A stretch of 64,000 nucleotides of DNA from Lentzea nigeriaca. GTDB taxonomy: Bacteria; Actinomycetota; Actinomycetes; Mycobacteriales; Pseudonocardiaceae. A program made the position numbers and the translations under genes. This document shows, in pieces, positions 43,677-52,846 of this stretch (position 1 is the first letter of the stretch; the number at the start of each line of letters is the position of its first letter). Under the pieces are notes generated by a model that was not told the DNA's origin, did not search any database, and worked only from the letters and a program-made list of their open reading frames with translations. The stretch spans positions 434,001-498,000 of the forward strand of contig NZ_JAFBCX010000002.1 in NCBI RefSeq assembly GCF_016907955.1, given 5' to 3'.

Positions 43677-43969
43677 GCCGTTGAGGTTAGAAAACTCTGC
43701 AGCAGCGCTTTGAACTCGGAAGCTTCCGGCACGAGGTGATCACGGCCCCGGCACACGGCCCGGCGCGCGCCGGTCTCGCGGGCGATCGTGTCGCAGATGA
43801 TCTCGTTCGCCTCGCTGTGGGCGCCGGACACCACGAGGACCGGGAACCCCGCCGCACGCAACGCGGCCTGCGGCGGCTCCGCCTCGTCCGGCGGACGGCC
43901 GCCGAGCACACTGCCGTGCACCAGCACCACGCGCGGACCACTGCCCCGCTGGTGGACGTGCAATCGCAT
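43673..43969 (-). pseudogene. alpha/beta-hydrolase remnant with in-frame internal deletion
   Basis: 98 codons. The first 25 (MRLHVHQRGSGPRVVLVHGS) are the canonical beta-3 and HG oxyanion start of alpha/beta hydrolases. The last 60 (AAGFPVLVVSGAHSEANEIICD, then CRGRDHLVPEASEF) are the canonical acid and His region near the C-terminus. The central 150 or so residues, including the GxSxG nucleophile elbow, are missing. The frame is intact and the stop still couples to the oxidoreductase as ATGA. Catalysis is not possible; it survives either as a fossil or as a coupling leader. Confidence 0.65.
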
Positions 43970-43988
43970 CGTCCAGGCGTAGGGCGGA

Positions 43989-44699
43989 TCAGCGGCGGTA
44001 CTGGGGTTCGCAGGCGATTCCGTTCCGGTTGCCGTCCAGCTCGACCCGGTAGCCCGGCTGACCCCAGTAGATCGGCGCCGCGCCGGCCTGCCACGCGTCC
44101 TCGCAGGTCGCGAAGAACACCGGCTTGGGCTTGGGCGTCGTCGTGGTCGGCTTCGGGGCGGGTGGCGGCGGAGGAGGAGGCGGTGGCGGGGGAGTGGGGG
44201 TCTCAGTGGTGTCCTTGCCGCCGCACGGAGCACCCCACAGTCCGATGGGGACTCGCTGTGCCGCGCCCTCGGCTTCCTTCTGTCCGGCCGTCGGGTTGCC
44301 CGCGGTGCGGCCGGCGCCGTTGCCCAGGGCGAGCAACGCGAAGTCCGTTCCGTCCGCGAGGCTGAGCGCGCCGGTTGCCCGGTCGTAGCGCACCTGCTGG
44401 TTCAGCAGCATGCTCCTGGCGAACCCGGTAGCCGCCGCAGCCCAGCACGGTCCCGGCTGGGCGAGACCGCTGACCTCGGCCTTCGAGCCGTCGGACAGCA
44501 TCACCGTGCGTCCGTCGACGATCGACGCCACGGTGATGCCGAGCGCCGCGGGCGGAACCGACGGCGACGTCGTGGCCACCACTGGTTCCCCGACCGGCTT
44601 CTCCACCGCGACAGGAGTCGACTGCTGTACCTGCGCGCCACACCCGGCGGTGAGTGCAACCAGCAGGACTCCGCCGCCCACAGTTCTCCACCCCGACAT
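43989..44699 (-). CDS. Excalibur-domain lipoprotein with nuclease-like fold
   Basis: 236 residues with lipobox TAGC (Cys20). The segment GITVASIVDGRTVMLSDGSKAEV, and later SMLLNQQVRYDR, resembles the thermonuclease (SNase) fold but lacks its catalytic Arg/Glu set. A run of 12 Pro with Thr/Lys-Pro repeats leads to the C-terminal Excalibur calcium-binding domain, FATCEDAWQAG, and the ligand loop ELDGNRNGIACE. Probably wall-spanning and calcium-binding. Function unknown. Confidence 0.78.
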   Translation of the reverse strand: MSGWRTVGGGVLLVALTAGCGAQVQQSTPVAVEKPVGEPVVATTSPSVPPAALGITVASIVDGRTVMLSDGSKAEVSGLAQPGPCWAAAATGFARSMLLNQQVRYDRATGALSLADGTDFALLALGNGAGRTAGNPTAGQKEAEGAAQRVPIGLWGAPCGGKDTTETPTPPPPPPPPPPPAPKPTTTTPKPKPVFFATCEDAWQAGAAPIYWGQPGYRVELDGNRNGIACEPQYRR

Positions 44700-44799
44700 G
44701 ACCCCGAATGGTGCTCTCCGGCGCGAGAGTGGCCAAGGTTACGTATTTGGCCCGGTTCGGTTCACACGTTGTCCGAACTGAAATACGGAGATGCCCAGT

Positions 44800-45252
44800 T
44801 CAGCGTGCGGGCTTCAAGGTCCAGACCACGGTCATCTCCCCGGTGGTCACGCCCTCGGCGTTGGAGATGGTGACGGAGACCGGGAACTCGGGCCTCGTGC
44901 CGGACTCCAGTTCGGCCAGCACCTCGTCGGCCGGGCGGCCCAGAACGGCCTCCGCGCGCAGCGCGCCCATCGCGACCTTTTTGTAGGCGATCTCCGCGCG
45001 GACGACGAGCGGCGTGGCCTTGCCGAGGTGCGCGGCGAACGCGGCCATCACGACGGCCCCGGACGCGGTCTCGCCGAGACCGAACATCATCGCGGCGTGC
45101 GGCCCGCCGACGTGGTTGCGCAGCGTCTCGTCGTCCGGCAGCGTCGCGACGACGCGGCCGGCCGAGACCTCCTCGAACTCGATCCCGGTGGTCTTCACCA
45201 GTGGCACGGCCTGCTTCATGGCGTCGGCGACGAACGACACGTCTTGGCTCAT
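44800..45252 (-). CDS. hotdog-fold thioesterase-like protein (DUF4442)
   Basis: 150 residues, single hotdog domain (NHVGGPHAAMMFGLGETASGAVVMAAF). The central helix lacks the usual PaaI HGG; it reads VGGPHAA, which fits the DUF4442/YiiD C-terminal group. It could hydrolyse acyl-CoA or act as an acyl-binding protein. It is divergent from the marR-efflux operon, 173 bases away, so the dyad at 45379-45412 might also affect it. Confidence 0.78.
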   Translation of the reverse strand: MSQDVSFVADAMKQAVPLVKTTGIEFEEVSAGRVVATLPDDETLRNHVGGPHAAMMFGLGETASGAVVMAAFAAHLGKATPLVVRAEIAYKKVAMGALRAEAVLGRPADEVLAELESGTRPEFPVSVTISNAEGVTTGEMTVVWTLKPAR

Positions 45253-45378
45253 GAGACGGATGCTACCGGCGAGTAACCCGGTTTGCTACCCGTCGGTAAC
45301 ACCACTCACCGCGCTCGCGCCGCTCCACTGCGGAGTGAGACTCGAAACTCACTTGCATTTCCGCGAACCGAGATGGAT

Positions 45379-45412
45379 GCTTGTAGCGAGCAACTAGTTG
45401 GGTGATACAAGC
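45379..45412. promoter_or_regulatory. 34-bp dyad upstream of marR, candidate MarR operator
   Basis: GCTTGTA (45379-45385), CAACTAGTTG (45391-45400) and TACAAGC (45406-45412) share one exact centre (45395.5), with 5 unmatched bases between each. It is a nested perfect dyad of 24 matched bases that ends 13 bp before the marR ATG. MarR dimers bind such sites; this would give autorepression and control of the efflux gene. Confidence 0.7.
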
Positions 45413-45425
45413 AACGAGGTGTCAG

Positions 45426-45941
45426 ATGGTGGATCCGGGCAGGTGCGTGCCCATCGATCCCGAGCACGAGCTCGCGGATCGGGTGGGCATGGCGATGGTG
45501 CGCCTGAACAAGATGCACGCCCAGGTCGCCCACCAGATGGCCAAGCAGGGGATGGACAAGTCCGCCTTCGTGCTCCTCGCGACGCTCTCCGGTCTCGGTG
45601 AGTGCCGCTCGAGCGCGCTGGCGGAGGCGGTGCTCTCCGACCCGTCCACGGTCAGCAGGCAGGTAGCCGGGCTGGTGAAGGACGGGCTCGTGGAGAGGCA
45701 CGCTGATCCGGCTGACGGCCGGGCCAGCGTTCTCGCGGTCACCGAGGCAGGGCGCCAGTTGCTCCTAGAGCGGCGCCGGCAGCGCAACGAGGCGATCGAG
45801 CGGGTGTTCGCGGACTGGGCCGACGAGGACTTCAAGGGCTTCGCGGATCTGTTCGAACGCTTTGTCCAGGACTACGAGCGCACGATTCCGGCGCTATTGA
45901 CCGAACGCGGGACGGGGACCCGCGCAGGAGGGGAAAAGTAG
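45426..45941 (+). CDS. MarR-family regulator of the efflux operon
   Basis: 171 residues. The winged helix is about 60-110 (RSSALAEAVLSDPSTVSRQVAGLV) and the wing contains DPADGRASVLAVTEAG. It has an N-terminal extension with one Cys (GRCVPID). The ATG follows CGAGG. The DHA2 transporter gene starts 3 bases after the stop. It probably represses the operon and is released by the pump's substrate. Confidence 0.9.
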   Translation: MVDPGRCVPIDPEHELADRVGMAMVRLNKMHAQVAHQMAKQGMDKSAFVLLATLSGLGECRSSALAEAVLSDPSTVSRQVAGLVKDGLVERHADPADGRASVLAVTEAGRQLLLERRRQRNEAIERVFADWADEDFKGFADLFERFVQDYERTIPALLTERGTGTRAGGEK

Positions 45942-45943
45942 AG

Positions 45944-47584
45944 ATGTCAGAAACAACCGAGGCGACACCCACGACAGGGGTCTCCCTGACGCACCGGCAG
46001 ATCATGACGGTGCTGTCCGGCCTGCTGCTGGGCATGTTCCTCGCGGCGCTGGACCAGATGATCGTCGCCAGCGCCATGAAGACCATCGCGGACCAGCTGC
46101 ACGGGCAGACGCTGCAGGCGTGGGCGACGACCGCCTACCTGATCACCGCGACCATCACGACGCCGTTGTACGGCAAGCTGTCCGACATCTACGGCCGCAA
46201 GCCGATGTACCTCGCGGCGATCTCGCTGTTCCTGCTCGGATCGCTGCTGTCGGGCATCGCGACGTCGATGTACGAGCTGGCCGCGTTCCGCGCGGTGCAG
46301 GGTCTCGGCGCCGGCGGTCTGATGTCGCTCGCGTTCGCGATCATGGCCGACATCATCTCGCCGCGTGAGCGCAACAAGTACTCGGCGTACTTCATGGCCG
46401 TGTTCGGTTCGGCGAGCGTGCTCGGACCGGTCATCGGTGGCGTGTTCGCCGGTCTGGACTCGTTCGTCGGCGTCACCGGCTGGCGCTGGGTGTTCCTGGT
46501 CAACGTGCCGATCGCGCTGCTGGCGCTGTTCGTCGTCGGCCGCGTGCTGAACATCCCGCACAAGCGGGTCGACCACCGCATCGACTTCGGCGGCGCGGCG
46601 GCGTTGACCGTCGGCCTGGTGCCGTTGCTGATCGTGGCCGAGCAGGGCCGCGAGTGGGGGTGGGCGTCCGGCACGTCGATCGCCATGTACGTGATCGGTG
46701 TGCTCGGTCTGCTGGCGTTCGTCCTCGTCGAGTCCCGCATGGGCGACGAGGCGTTACTGCCGATCCGGATGTTCCGCAACCACACCTTCGCGCTGGGCAA
46801 CACGATCAACTTCGTGCTCGGCATCGGCATGTTCGGCGGCATGGTCTCCATCCCGCTCTACCTGCAGATCGTGAAGGGCGTCTCGCCGACGGTCTCCGGT
46901 CTGATGCTGCTGCCCATGACGTTCGGCATCATGTCGGCCACCGCGACCGCGGGCCGGATCACGTCGAAGACCGGGCGCTACAAGATCTTCCCGATCATCG
47001 GCGCCGCGTTGATGTCGATCGCGCTGTTCCTGTTCAGCACCATCGGCACGGAGACGCCGAACTGGCTCGTCATGATCTACATGTTCGTCATGGGTGCCGG
47101 TCTGGGTCAGTGCATGCAGACGCTGCTGCTGGCGATCCAGAACGACGCCGAGCCGCGTGACATGGGTGTGGCGACCGCTTCGGCGACGTTCTTCCGCCAG
47201 ATCGGTGGCACCGTCGGTACCGCGGTGTTCCTGTCGATCCTGTTCAGCACGGTCGGCGACAAGATCGCCGAGGGCCTCAAGGCCGCCATGCAGACCGAGG
47301 CGTTCAAGGTCGCTCTGGCCCACAACCCGGAGTTCGCCAAGTCGCTGCAGGCGGGTGGCGGGTCCGGTGTGGACATCAACAACACCGAGTTCCTCAACCA
47401 CCTCGACCCGGTGCTGGCCAAGCCGTTCCTGGACGGCTTCTCCGGCGCGATCGACCTGGTCTTCATGACCGGCGGCATCGTGATGGTGGCGGCGTTCGTC
47501 CTCGTGTGGTTCCTGCGCGAGAAGCCGCTCTCCACCAAGTCGGGCCTGGAGCGCGTGGCCGACGCCGAGGCCGTCGCGGTCTGA
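45944..47584 (+). CDS. DHA2-family (EmrB/QacA type) multidrug efflux MFS
   Basis: 546 residues with 14 membrane helices. Motif A-like GKLSDIYGRKPMY, motif D1-like LDQMIVASAMKTIADQL, and antiporter motif C GSASVLGPVIGGVF are all present. A long periplasmic-side loop at about 440-490 (SLQAGGGSGVDINNTEFL) sits before the last helix. Translationally coupled with marR. A 14-bp bidirectional terminator follows. Confidence 0.93.
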   Translation: MSETTEATPTTGVSLTHRQIMTVLSGLLLGMFLAALDQMIVASAMKTIADQLHGQTLQAWATTAYLITATITTPLYGKLSDIYGRKPMYLAAISLFLLGSLLSGIATSMYELAAFRAVQGLGAGGLMSLAFAIMADIISPRERNKYSAYFMAVFGSASVLGPVIGGVFAGLDSFVGVTGWRWVFLVNVPIALLALFVVGRVLNIPHKRVDHRIDFGGAAALTVGLVPLLIVAEQGREWGWASGTSIAMYVIGVLGLLAFVLVESRMGDEALLPIRMFRNHTFALGNTINFVLGIGMFGGMVSIPLYLQIVKGVSPTVSGLMLLPMTFGIMSATATAGRITSKTGRYKIFPIIGAALMSIALFLFSTIGTETPNWLVMIYMFVMGAGLGQCMQTLLLAIQNDAEPRDMGVATASATFFRQIGGTVGTAVFLSILFSTVGDKIAEGLKAAMQTEAFKVALAHNPEFAKSLQAGGGSGVDINNTEFLNHLDPVLAKPFLDGFSGAIDLVFMTGGIVMVAAFVLVWFLREKPLSTKSGLERVADAEAVAV

Positions 47585-47596
47585 TTCGAGGCACAA

Positions 47597-47628
47597 AAAA
47601 GAGGGGCCGCTGGTGCGGCCCCTCTTTT
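47597..47628. terminator. strong bidirectional intrinsic terminator
   Basis: AAAAGAGGGGCCGC (47597-47610) pairs with GCGGCCCCTCTTTT (47615-47628), loop TGGT. A/T tracts lie on both flanks, so it stops the efflux gene from the left and ppa from the right. Confidence 0.9.
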
Positions 47629-47635
47629 CGCGTTC

Positions 47636-48139
47636 TCAGTGCTCTTCGCCGTGCGCCTCGGCGTCCTTCAGACGCTGGTAGGAGCGGACGATCTCGGCCT
47701 CGGCCTCGGTGCGGCCGACCCAGGTCGCACCCTCGACGCTCTTGCCGGGCTCAAGGTCCTTGTAGACCTCGAAGAAGTGCTGGATCTCCAGGCGGTCGAA
47801 CTCCGCCAGGTGGTGGATGTCCCGCAGGTGCTCGTGCCGCGGGTCGTCGGCGGGGACGCACAGAACCTTGTCGTCGCCACCCTTCTCGTCGGTCATGCGG
47901 AACATGCCGATGGCGCGGGCCTTGATCAGGCAGCCGGGGAACGTCGGCTCCTGAACGAGCACGAGGGCGTCCAGGGGGTCGCCGTCCTCGCCCAGGGTGT
48001 CCTCGATGAACCCGTAGTCGGCGGGGTACTGCGTCGCCGTGAACAACGTGCGGTCGAGGCGGATGCGACCAGTCTTGTGGTCCACCTCGTACTTGTTGCG
48101 CACTCCCTTGGGGATCTCGATCGTGACGTCGAACTCCAC
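47636..48139 (-). CDS. ppa: inorganic pyrophosphatase (family I)
   Basis: 167 residues. It hydrolyses PPi in the cytosol. The signature [10 protein letters not shown] (about 50-60), the conserved [19 protein letters not shown] start and the [15 protein letters not shown] region are complete; a C-terminal His-rich end (AEAHGEEH) resembles the mycobacterial enzyme. The GTG at 48139 follows CGAGGA. Divergent from dacB, as in M. tuberculosis Rv3628/Rv3627c. Confidence 0.95.
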   Translation of the reverse strand: MEFDVTIEIPKGVRNKYEVDHKTGRIRLDRTLFTATQYPADYGFIEDTLGEDGDPLDALVLVQEPTFPGCLIKARAIGMFRMTDEKGGDDKVLCVPADDPRHEHLRDIHHLAEFDRLEIQHFFEVYKDLEPGKSVEGATWVGRTEAEAEIVRSYQRLKDAEAHGEEH

Positions 48140-48262
48140 TGGTCCTCGCTCATGTAGCCCATTCGTGACGCCACTAGTGTGGACCACGACGCCCTGTCAA
48201 CCCTCATCGGAGCGGCGGCCGGAGGGTGTGAGATTGCCCGTACCGAGCTGACGGAGGCCCCC

Positions 48263-50236
48263 TTGCCGGACGAGCCCCAGTGGCCGACCGAGGACGACGA
48301 CACCGATCTTGCGTCGGCGTCCGAGGTGCCGACGCTGCAGGTCAGCCGCCCGTCGCTGGATCAGCCGACCATGCGCCTGCCGGTCGCCTCCGTGCTGAAG
48401 CCACCGTCCACTCAGGAGCCTCTGCGGTCGTCCCCCGTCCCTCCCGCTCCGAACGCCGGCGGCCGGGGTCCCGGTACTCCGAGTGGGCCTTTGAACGGTT
48501 CCGGTGGCCCTTCCGGTGGATCTTCCGGTGGGAAGTCTCACGGGCAGGTTGGACCGGACGGCGGCCAACCTCGGCCGGTCGAGCCGCCGAGGGCCACGCC
48601 GATGCGCATCGGGCCGGGCTCCGACGCCACCCCGGTGGCCGCGAAGACGGCTCGGGTGGACCAGTTGCCCGCGGTGGAGCCCTCGTGGTTCGACCAGCCG
48701 GTCAGACCGGAGTCCCGCCCCCCGCGCCCGCAGCCTCCTCGCCAGGAACCTCCGCGCGTCGAGCAGCCAACTCCGCCGCCCGCGCCTCGTCAGGAAGAGA
48801 AAGTTCGCGAGACGCTCCCGGTCTCGGGTTACGACGAGGAGCCGGAAGACCGGCTGACCGGCTCCGACGAGCCCAGGAAGGGCCGCAAGGCGCTCGCCGC
48901 CGCGCTCGGCCTGCTGGTCGTCGCGGCGCTCGCCGGCGCCACCGTCTACGCGGTCAACGAGTTCGGCGGGCCCGCGGCTGTCGAGACCAAGCCCCCCGCC
49001 CCGCCCGCCGCGGTCCAGCCGCTGGTCAAGGCAGCCAACGCGGGTGGACCGGCGCCGAGCGCCGCCGGTGTGAAATCAGCCCTCAACGGCCCTTCCGGCA
49101 ACTCCGCGCTCGGCACCCTGACCGGCAGCGTCGTCGACCCGGCCAGCGGCACGGCCCTGTGGCAGCAGGGCGCCACCACGCCCGCGACGCCCGCGTCGAG
49201 CCTCAAGATCCTCACGGCGGCCGCGGCGCTGCTCAGCCTGGAGAAGACCGAGCAGCTGTCGACGAAGGTCGTCCAGGGCGCGGAGCCCGGCACCGTGGTG
49301 ATCGTCGGCGGTGGCGACCCGACGATCTCCGGCACGCCCGGCAGCACCGTCTACCCCGGCGCGGCGACCCTCGACGACCTGGTCAACCAGGTGAAGCAGA
49401 AGGGCGCGGTCGCCAAGGTCCAGTTCGACCTGAGCCGGTACGTCGGCGAGCCGCTGGGCCCGCAGTGGGAGACGGCCGACATCGCCGGCGGCTCGGTGGC
49501 GCCGATCGTGCCGTTCATGCTCGACGGCGGCCGGCTCAACCCGAAGAACGACGTGTCGGCGCGCACCGGTAGCCCCGCCCAGTCGGCGGCGGACGCGTTC
49601 GCGCAGCGCATCGGGGCTCCTGGCGCCACGGCAGGGACGGCACCGCAGGGCGCGCAGGTGCTCGGTGAGATCAAGTCGGCGCCGATCGAGCAGCTCGTCG
49701 ACAACATGATGCAGATCTCCGACAACGTGCTCACCGAGGCGATCGCCCGCGAGATCGCGATCAAGACGGGCAACGAGCCGTCGTTCGCGGGCGGGGTCAA
49801 GGCCGTGCGGGACATCCTGAGCAAGAACGGGTTCGACCTCACCGGGGCGAACTTCGTCGACGGCAGCGGCCTGTCGGCCACGAACAGGATCCCGGCCAAG
49901 CTGCTCACGGACGTGCTGGCCACGGCGGCCAAGCCCAGCCTGGACGACCCGCGCACGGCGAAGCTGCGGCCGTTGCTGACGGCACTGCCGGTGGCGGGCG
50001 GCAGCGGCACGCTGGCCGGTCGCTACGGCGGCAGCGCGTCCGGCGGCAAGGGCTGGGTGCGGGCCAAGACCGGCACGCTCACCGGCGTCAACGCCCTCGC
50101 CGGGATGGTCGTCGACGTGGACGGCCGGGTGCTCGTGTTCGCGTTCATGTCGGCGAGCAACCGCAACCCGGAGACCGAGGTGCGGCCGGCGCTCGACGTG
50201 ATGGCCGCTGCGTTGCGCGGCTGTGGCTGTTCGTAG
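48263..50236 (+). CDS. dacB: D-Ala-D-Ala carboxypeptidase/endopeptidase, PBP4 type (S13)
   Basis: About 657 residues. A Pro/Gly-rich cytosolic N-terminal region of about 205 residues comes first, then one membrane helix (about 210-232), then the S13 domain outside. Active-site motifs are SSLK (about 312), SDN (about 486) and KTG (about 603). It trims cell-wall peptide stems. The TTG at 48263 follows CGGAGG by 5 bases and is preferred; a GTG at 48179 in the same frame would add 28 residues but leaves only 40 bp for both divergent promoters. Confidence 0.88.
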   Translation: MPDEPQWPTEDDDTDLASASEVPTLQVSRPSLDQPTMRLPVASVLKPPSTQEPLRSSPVPPAPNAGGRGPGTPSGPLNGSGGPSGGSSGGKSHGQVGPDGGQPRPVEPPRATPMRIGPGSDATPVAAKTARVDQLPAVEPSWFDQPVRPESRPPRPQPPRQEPPRVEQPTPPPAPRQEEKVRETLPVSGYDEEPEDRLTGSDEPRKGRKALAAALGLLVVAALAGATVYAVNEFGGPAAVETKPPAPPAAVQPLVKAANAGGPAPSAAGVKSALNGPSGNSALGTLTGSVVDPASGTALWQQGATTPATPASSLKILTAAAALLSLEKTEQLSTKVVQGAEPGTVVIVGGGDPTISGTPGSTVYPGAATLDDLVNQVKQKGAVAKVQFDLSRYVGEPLGPQWETADIAGGSVAPIVPFMLDGGRLNPKNDVSARTGSPAQSAADAFAQRIGAPGATAGTAPQGAQVLGEIKSAPIEQLVDNMMQISDNVLTEAIAREIAIKTGNEPSFAGGVKAVRDILSKNGFDLTGANFVDGSGLSATNRIPAKLLTDVLATAAKPSLDDPRTAKLRPLLTALPVAGGSGTLAGRYGGSASGGKGWVRAKTGTLTGVNALAGMVVDVDGRVLVFAFMSASNRNPETEVRPALDVMAAALRGCGCS

Positions 50237-50264
50237 CGGGGCGCGCGCAGGTAACTTCGGCAGG

Positions 50265-51308
50265 GTGAACGGCGCGACGGAGGCAGAGCTCGGCCCGGTG
50301 GACTGGGAGCTGGCGGTGGCGACCGCCGTGCGGCTCGTGCGGCCAGGCCCGGTGATCGGGAAGGACGAGGCCGACCACGTCGTCGGCAGACTTCGCGAGC
50401 TCGCGCCTCGGGCGGAGGTGCACGTCCGCGAGCTGACGGGCCTGGGGCAGGGTCTGCCGCTGCTGCCGGGCGAGGTCGTCGACCGTCCCGCGTGGGTCAG
50501 GGCAGCCGCGCAGGGCCTCGCCGCCCTGACCGCGCCCGCGATGCCGCGTCAGGCCGGCGCCATGGCGAGCATCCTCGCGGGCACCGCCGGTGTGCAGGCG
50601 GGCGTCGTGATGGCGTTCCTGTCGTCGCGGGTGCTCGGCCAGTACGACCCGTTCAGCCCGAACGAGCAGCTGGCAGGACGACTCCTGCTCGTCGCGCCGA
50701 ACATCGTTGGCGCACAACAGGCTCTGGACGTCCCCGACGACGACTTCCGGATGTGGGTGTGCCTGCACGAGTGCACGCACCGCCTGCAGTTCACCGGCGT
50801 GCCGTGGCTGCGCAAGTACTTCTCCGACCAGGTCACTGCTCTTCTCTCCACAATGGACGAAGACCGCGCGCCGCTGCCGGACGTGATCCGCGACTTCCGG
50901 CACAAGCTGCGCGCGGGCGACGGCCCGATCGGACTGATCGAGCTCATCCAGTCGCCGCAGCAGAAAGCCGTGCTGGACCGGCTGATCGCACTGTCCACTT
51001 TGCTCGAAGGCCACGCGGACCACGTGATGGACGCGGTGGGTCCCACCGTCGTGCCGTCCGTCTCGACGATCCGCAGCCGCTTCACCGCGCGCCGCAAGGG
51101 CGGCGGCCTGCTCGACCGCGTCCTGCGCACGCTGCTCGGCGTGGACGCGAAGGTGCGCCAGTACGAGGAGGGCGCGGCCTTCACCGAGTACGTCGTGGAA
51201 CGCGTCGGCATGGACGGCTTCAACGCGATCTGGACCTCGGCCGACACCCTGCCGACCAGGGCGGAGATCGCCGAGCCGATGACGTGGCTGCGCCGCGTGG
51301 CCCCATGA
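50265..51308 (+). CDS. zinc-dependent metalloprotease-like protein (DUF2342)
   Basis: 347 residues. The zinc site HECTH lies in WVCLHECTHRLQF, and a glutamate-rich downstream LEGHADHVMDAVG likely supplies the third ligand. N-terminal start VNGATEAELGPVDWELAVATA. Found at this place in mycobacteria (Rv3626c) between dacB and tilS, so its role may lie in the wall or in quality control. The GTG at 50265 fits the conserved start. It overlaps tilS as ATGA. Confidence 0.85.
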   Translation: MNGATEAELGPVDWELAVATAVRLVRPGPVIGKDEADHVVGRLRELAPRAEVHVRELTGLGQGLPLLPGEVVDRPAWVRAAAQGLAALTAPAMPRQAGAMASILAGTAGVQAGVVMAFLSSRVLGQYDPFSPNEQLAGRLLLVAPNIVGAQQALDVPDDDFRMWVCLHECTHRLQFTGVPWLRKYFSDQVTALLSTMDEDRAPLPDVIRDFRHKLRAGDGPIGLIELIQSPQQKAVLDRLIALSTLLEGHADHVMDAVGPTVVPSVSTIRSRFTARRKGGGLLDRVLRTLLGVDAKVRQYEEGAAFTEYVVERVGMDGFNAIWTSADTLPTRAEIAEPMTWLRRVAP

Positions 51309-52216
51309 ACGGTCCGGTCGCCGAGGTCAGGACGGCCGTCAGGAGGTTCCTCGACGAGGTGCGCCCGGACGCGGTGACCGTCGCGGTCTCCGGCGGCGCC
51401 GACTCGTTGGCACTGGCCGCCTGCGTCGGCAGGTTCGTGCCCGGAGCCTCGGCCGTGATCGTCGACCACCAGCTGCAGCCGGGTTCGGGCGAGGTGGCCC
51501 TGCGCGCGGCCGGGCAGTGCGAGGAGTTCGGCCTGGTGGCGCGCGTGGAGGCCGTCGAGGTCTCCGGCCCCGGCGGCCCCGAGGCAGCGGCCCGCAAGGC
51601 GCGCTACGCGGCCCTGAGGCCTGCTTCCGGCCTCGTGCTGCTCGGCCACACCCTCGACGACCAGGCCGAGACCGTGCTGCTGGGCCTGGGCCGCGGCTCG
51701 GGTCCGCGCTCGATCGCGGGGATGCGCACCCTCGACCCGCCGTGGGGCCGCCCGCTGCTCGGCGTGACGCGGGCCGCCACCCGTGCGTTCTGCGCGGAGC
51801 AGGGCATCGAGGTGTGGGAGGACCCGCACAACTCCGACCCGTCGTACACGCGCGTGCGCTTGCGTGCGGAAGTCCTGCCGTTGCTGGAGGACGTGCTGCA
51901 GGGCGGCGTCGCGGCGTCGTTGGCCCGCACGGCGGCCCAGCTGCGCGAGGACTGTGACGCACTCGACGCCCTGGCCGCGGCGTTCAGCGGTGACTGCTGT
52001 GCCGTTGACGACATCTCGGAGTTGCCCGTCGCACTGAGACGGAGAGTGCTCAGGTCGTGGCTCATCGAGGCGGGCGTGCCTGAACTGTCCGATTCGCACC
52101 TGCGCCGTGTTGACGCACTGGTGAGTGAATGGCGCGGTCAGGGCGGTGTCTGGCTACCCGGTGGCTTTGTCGTGCGGCGCGCGCATGGCAGGCTCGTTGT
52201 CGAACCAGAGTCTTAA
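51305..52216 (+). CDS. tilS: tRNA(Ile)-lysidine synthetase
   Basis: 303 residues. It modifies C34 of the CAU-anticodon tRNA-Ile so that it reads AUA. The N-type PPi motif SGGADS at about 30-35, the [14 protein letters not shown] segment and [12 protein letters not shown] are complete. Its ATG sits in the protease stop. The hpt gene follows within 20 bases. Confidence 0.94.
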   Translation: MNGPVAEVRTAVRRFLDEVRPDAVTVAVSGGADSLALAACVGRFVPGASAVIVDHQLQPGSGEVALRAAGQCEEFGLVARVEAVEVSGPGGPEAAARKARYAALRPASGLVLLGHTLDDQAETVLLGLGRGSGPRSIAGMRTLDPPWGRPLLGVTRAATRAFCAEQGIEVWEDPHNSDPSYTRVRLRAEVLPLLEDVLQGGVAASLARTAAQLREDCDALDALAAAFSGDCCAVDDISELPVALRRRVLRSWLIEAGVPELSDSHLRRVDALVSEWRGQGGVWLPGGFVVRRAHGRLVVEPES

Positions 52217-52233
52217 GCAGAGGGGACCTGTCC

Positions 52234-52782
52234 GTGTACGACGGCGACATCGCATCCGTGCTCATCACCGAGCAGGAGATCAGCGACAAGGTCACCGAGC
52301 TCGCCAAGCAGGTCGCGGACGATCACCCAGAAGGTGACTCCGACCTCGTGCTGATCACCGTCCTCAAGGGCGCTGTGATGTTCATGGCCGATCTCGCCCG
52401 CGCGCTGCCCGTCCCGGTGCAGCTCGAGTTCATGGCCGTTTCGTCCTACGGCTCCTCCACGTCCTCCTCGGGCGTGGTGCGGATCCTGAAGGACCTGGAC
52501 CGCGACATCGCCGACCGCAGGGTCGTGATCGTCGAGGACATCATCGACTCGGGCCTCACGCTGTCGTGGCTGCTGAAGAACCTGCAGTCGCGCAAGCCGC
52601 GGTCCCTGGAGGTCTGCACGCTGCTGCGCAAGCCCGACGCGGTGAAGGTCGAGGTGCCGGTCAAGTACGTCGGCTTCGACATTCCCAACGAGTTCGTCGT
52701 CGGCTACGGCCTCGACTACGCCGAGCGCTACCGCGACCTGCCGTACATCGGCACGCTGGACCCGAAGGTCTACTCCAGCTGA
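52234..52782 (+). CDS. hpt: hypoxanthine(-guanine) phosphoribosyltransferase
   Basis: 182 residues. Purine salvage enzyme that joins hypoxanthine or guanine with PRPP. The PRPP motif [14 protein letters not shown] is complete, as are [11 protein letters not shown] and the flexible-loop [11 protein letters not shown]. The GTG at 52234 follows AGAGGGGA. The tilS-hpt-ftsH order matches mycobacteria. A long hairpin follows. Confidence 0.95.
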   Translation: MYDGDIASVLITEQEISDKVTELAKQVADDHPEGDSDLVLITVLKGAVMFMADLARALPVPVQLEFMAVSSYGSSTSSSGVVRILKDLDRDIADRRVVIVEDIIDSGLTLSWLLKNLQSRKPRSLEVCTLLRKPDAVKVEVPVKYVGFDIPNEFVVGYGLDYAERYRDLPYIGTLDPKVYSS

Positions 52783-52785
52783 AAC

Positions 52786-52838
52786 ACGATGAAGGGAACC
52801 TTTATCCACGTGAGGTGGATAGAGGTTCCCTTCATCGT
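52786..52838. terminator. long near-perfect hairpin between convergent genes
   Basis: ACGATGAAGGGAACC (52786-52800) pairs with GGTTCCCTTCATCGT (52824-52838), and TATCCAC/GTGGATA extends the stem after a small internal mismatch, leaving a short loop. There is no T-run. A stem this long between convergent genes could also be a dispersed palindromic repeat. Confidence 0.65.
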
Positions 52839-52846
52839 TCAAACGG

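Noticed and set aside
44143..44202. Pro/Gly-rich repeat in the Excalibur lipoprotein as a mini-satellite
   Set aside because: It is a poly-proline linker with variable codons, common in wall-spanning proteins, not a DNA repeat array.
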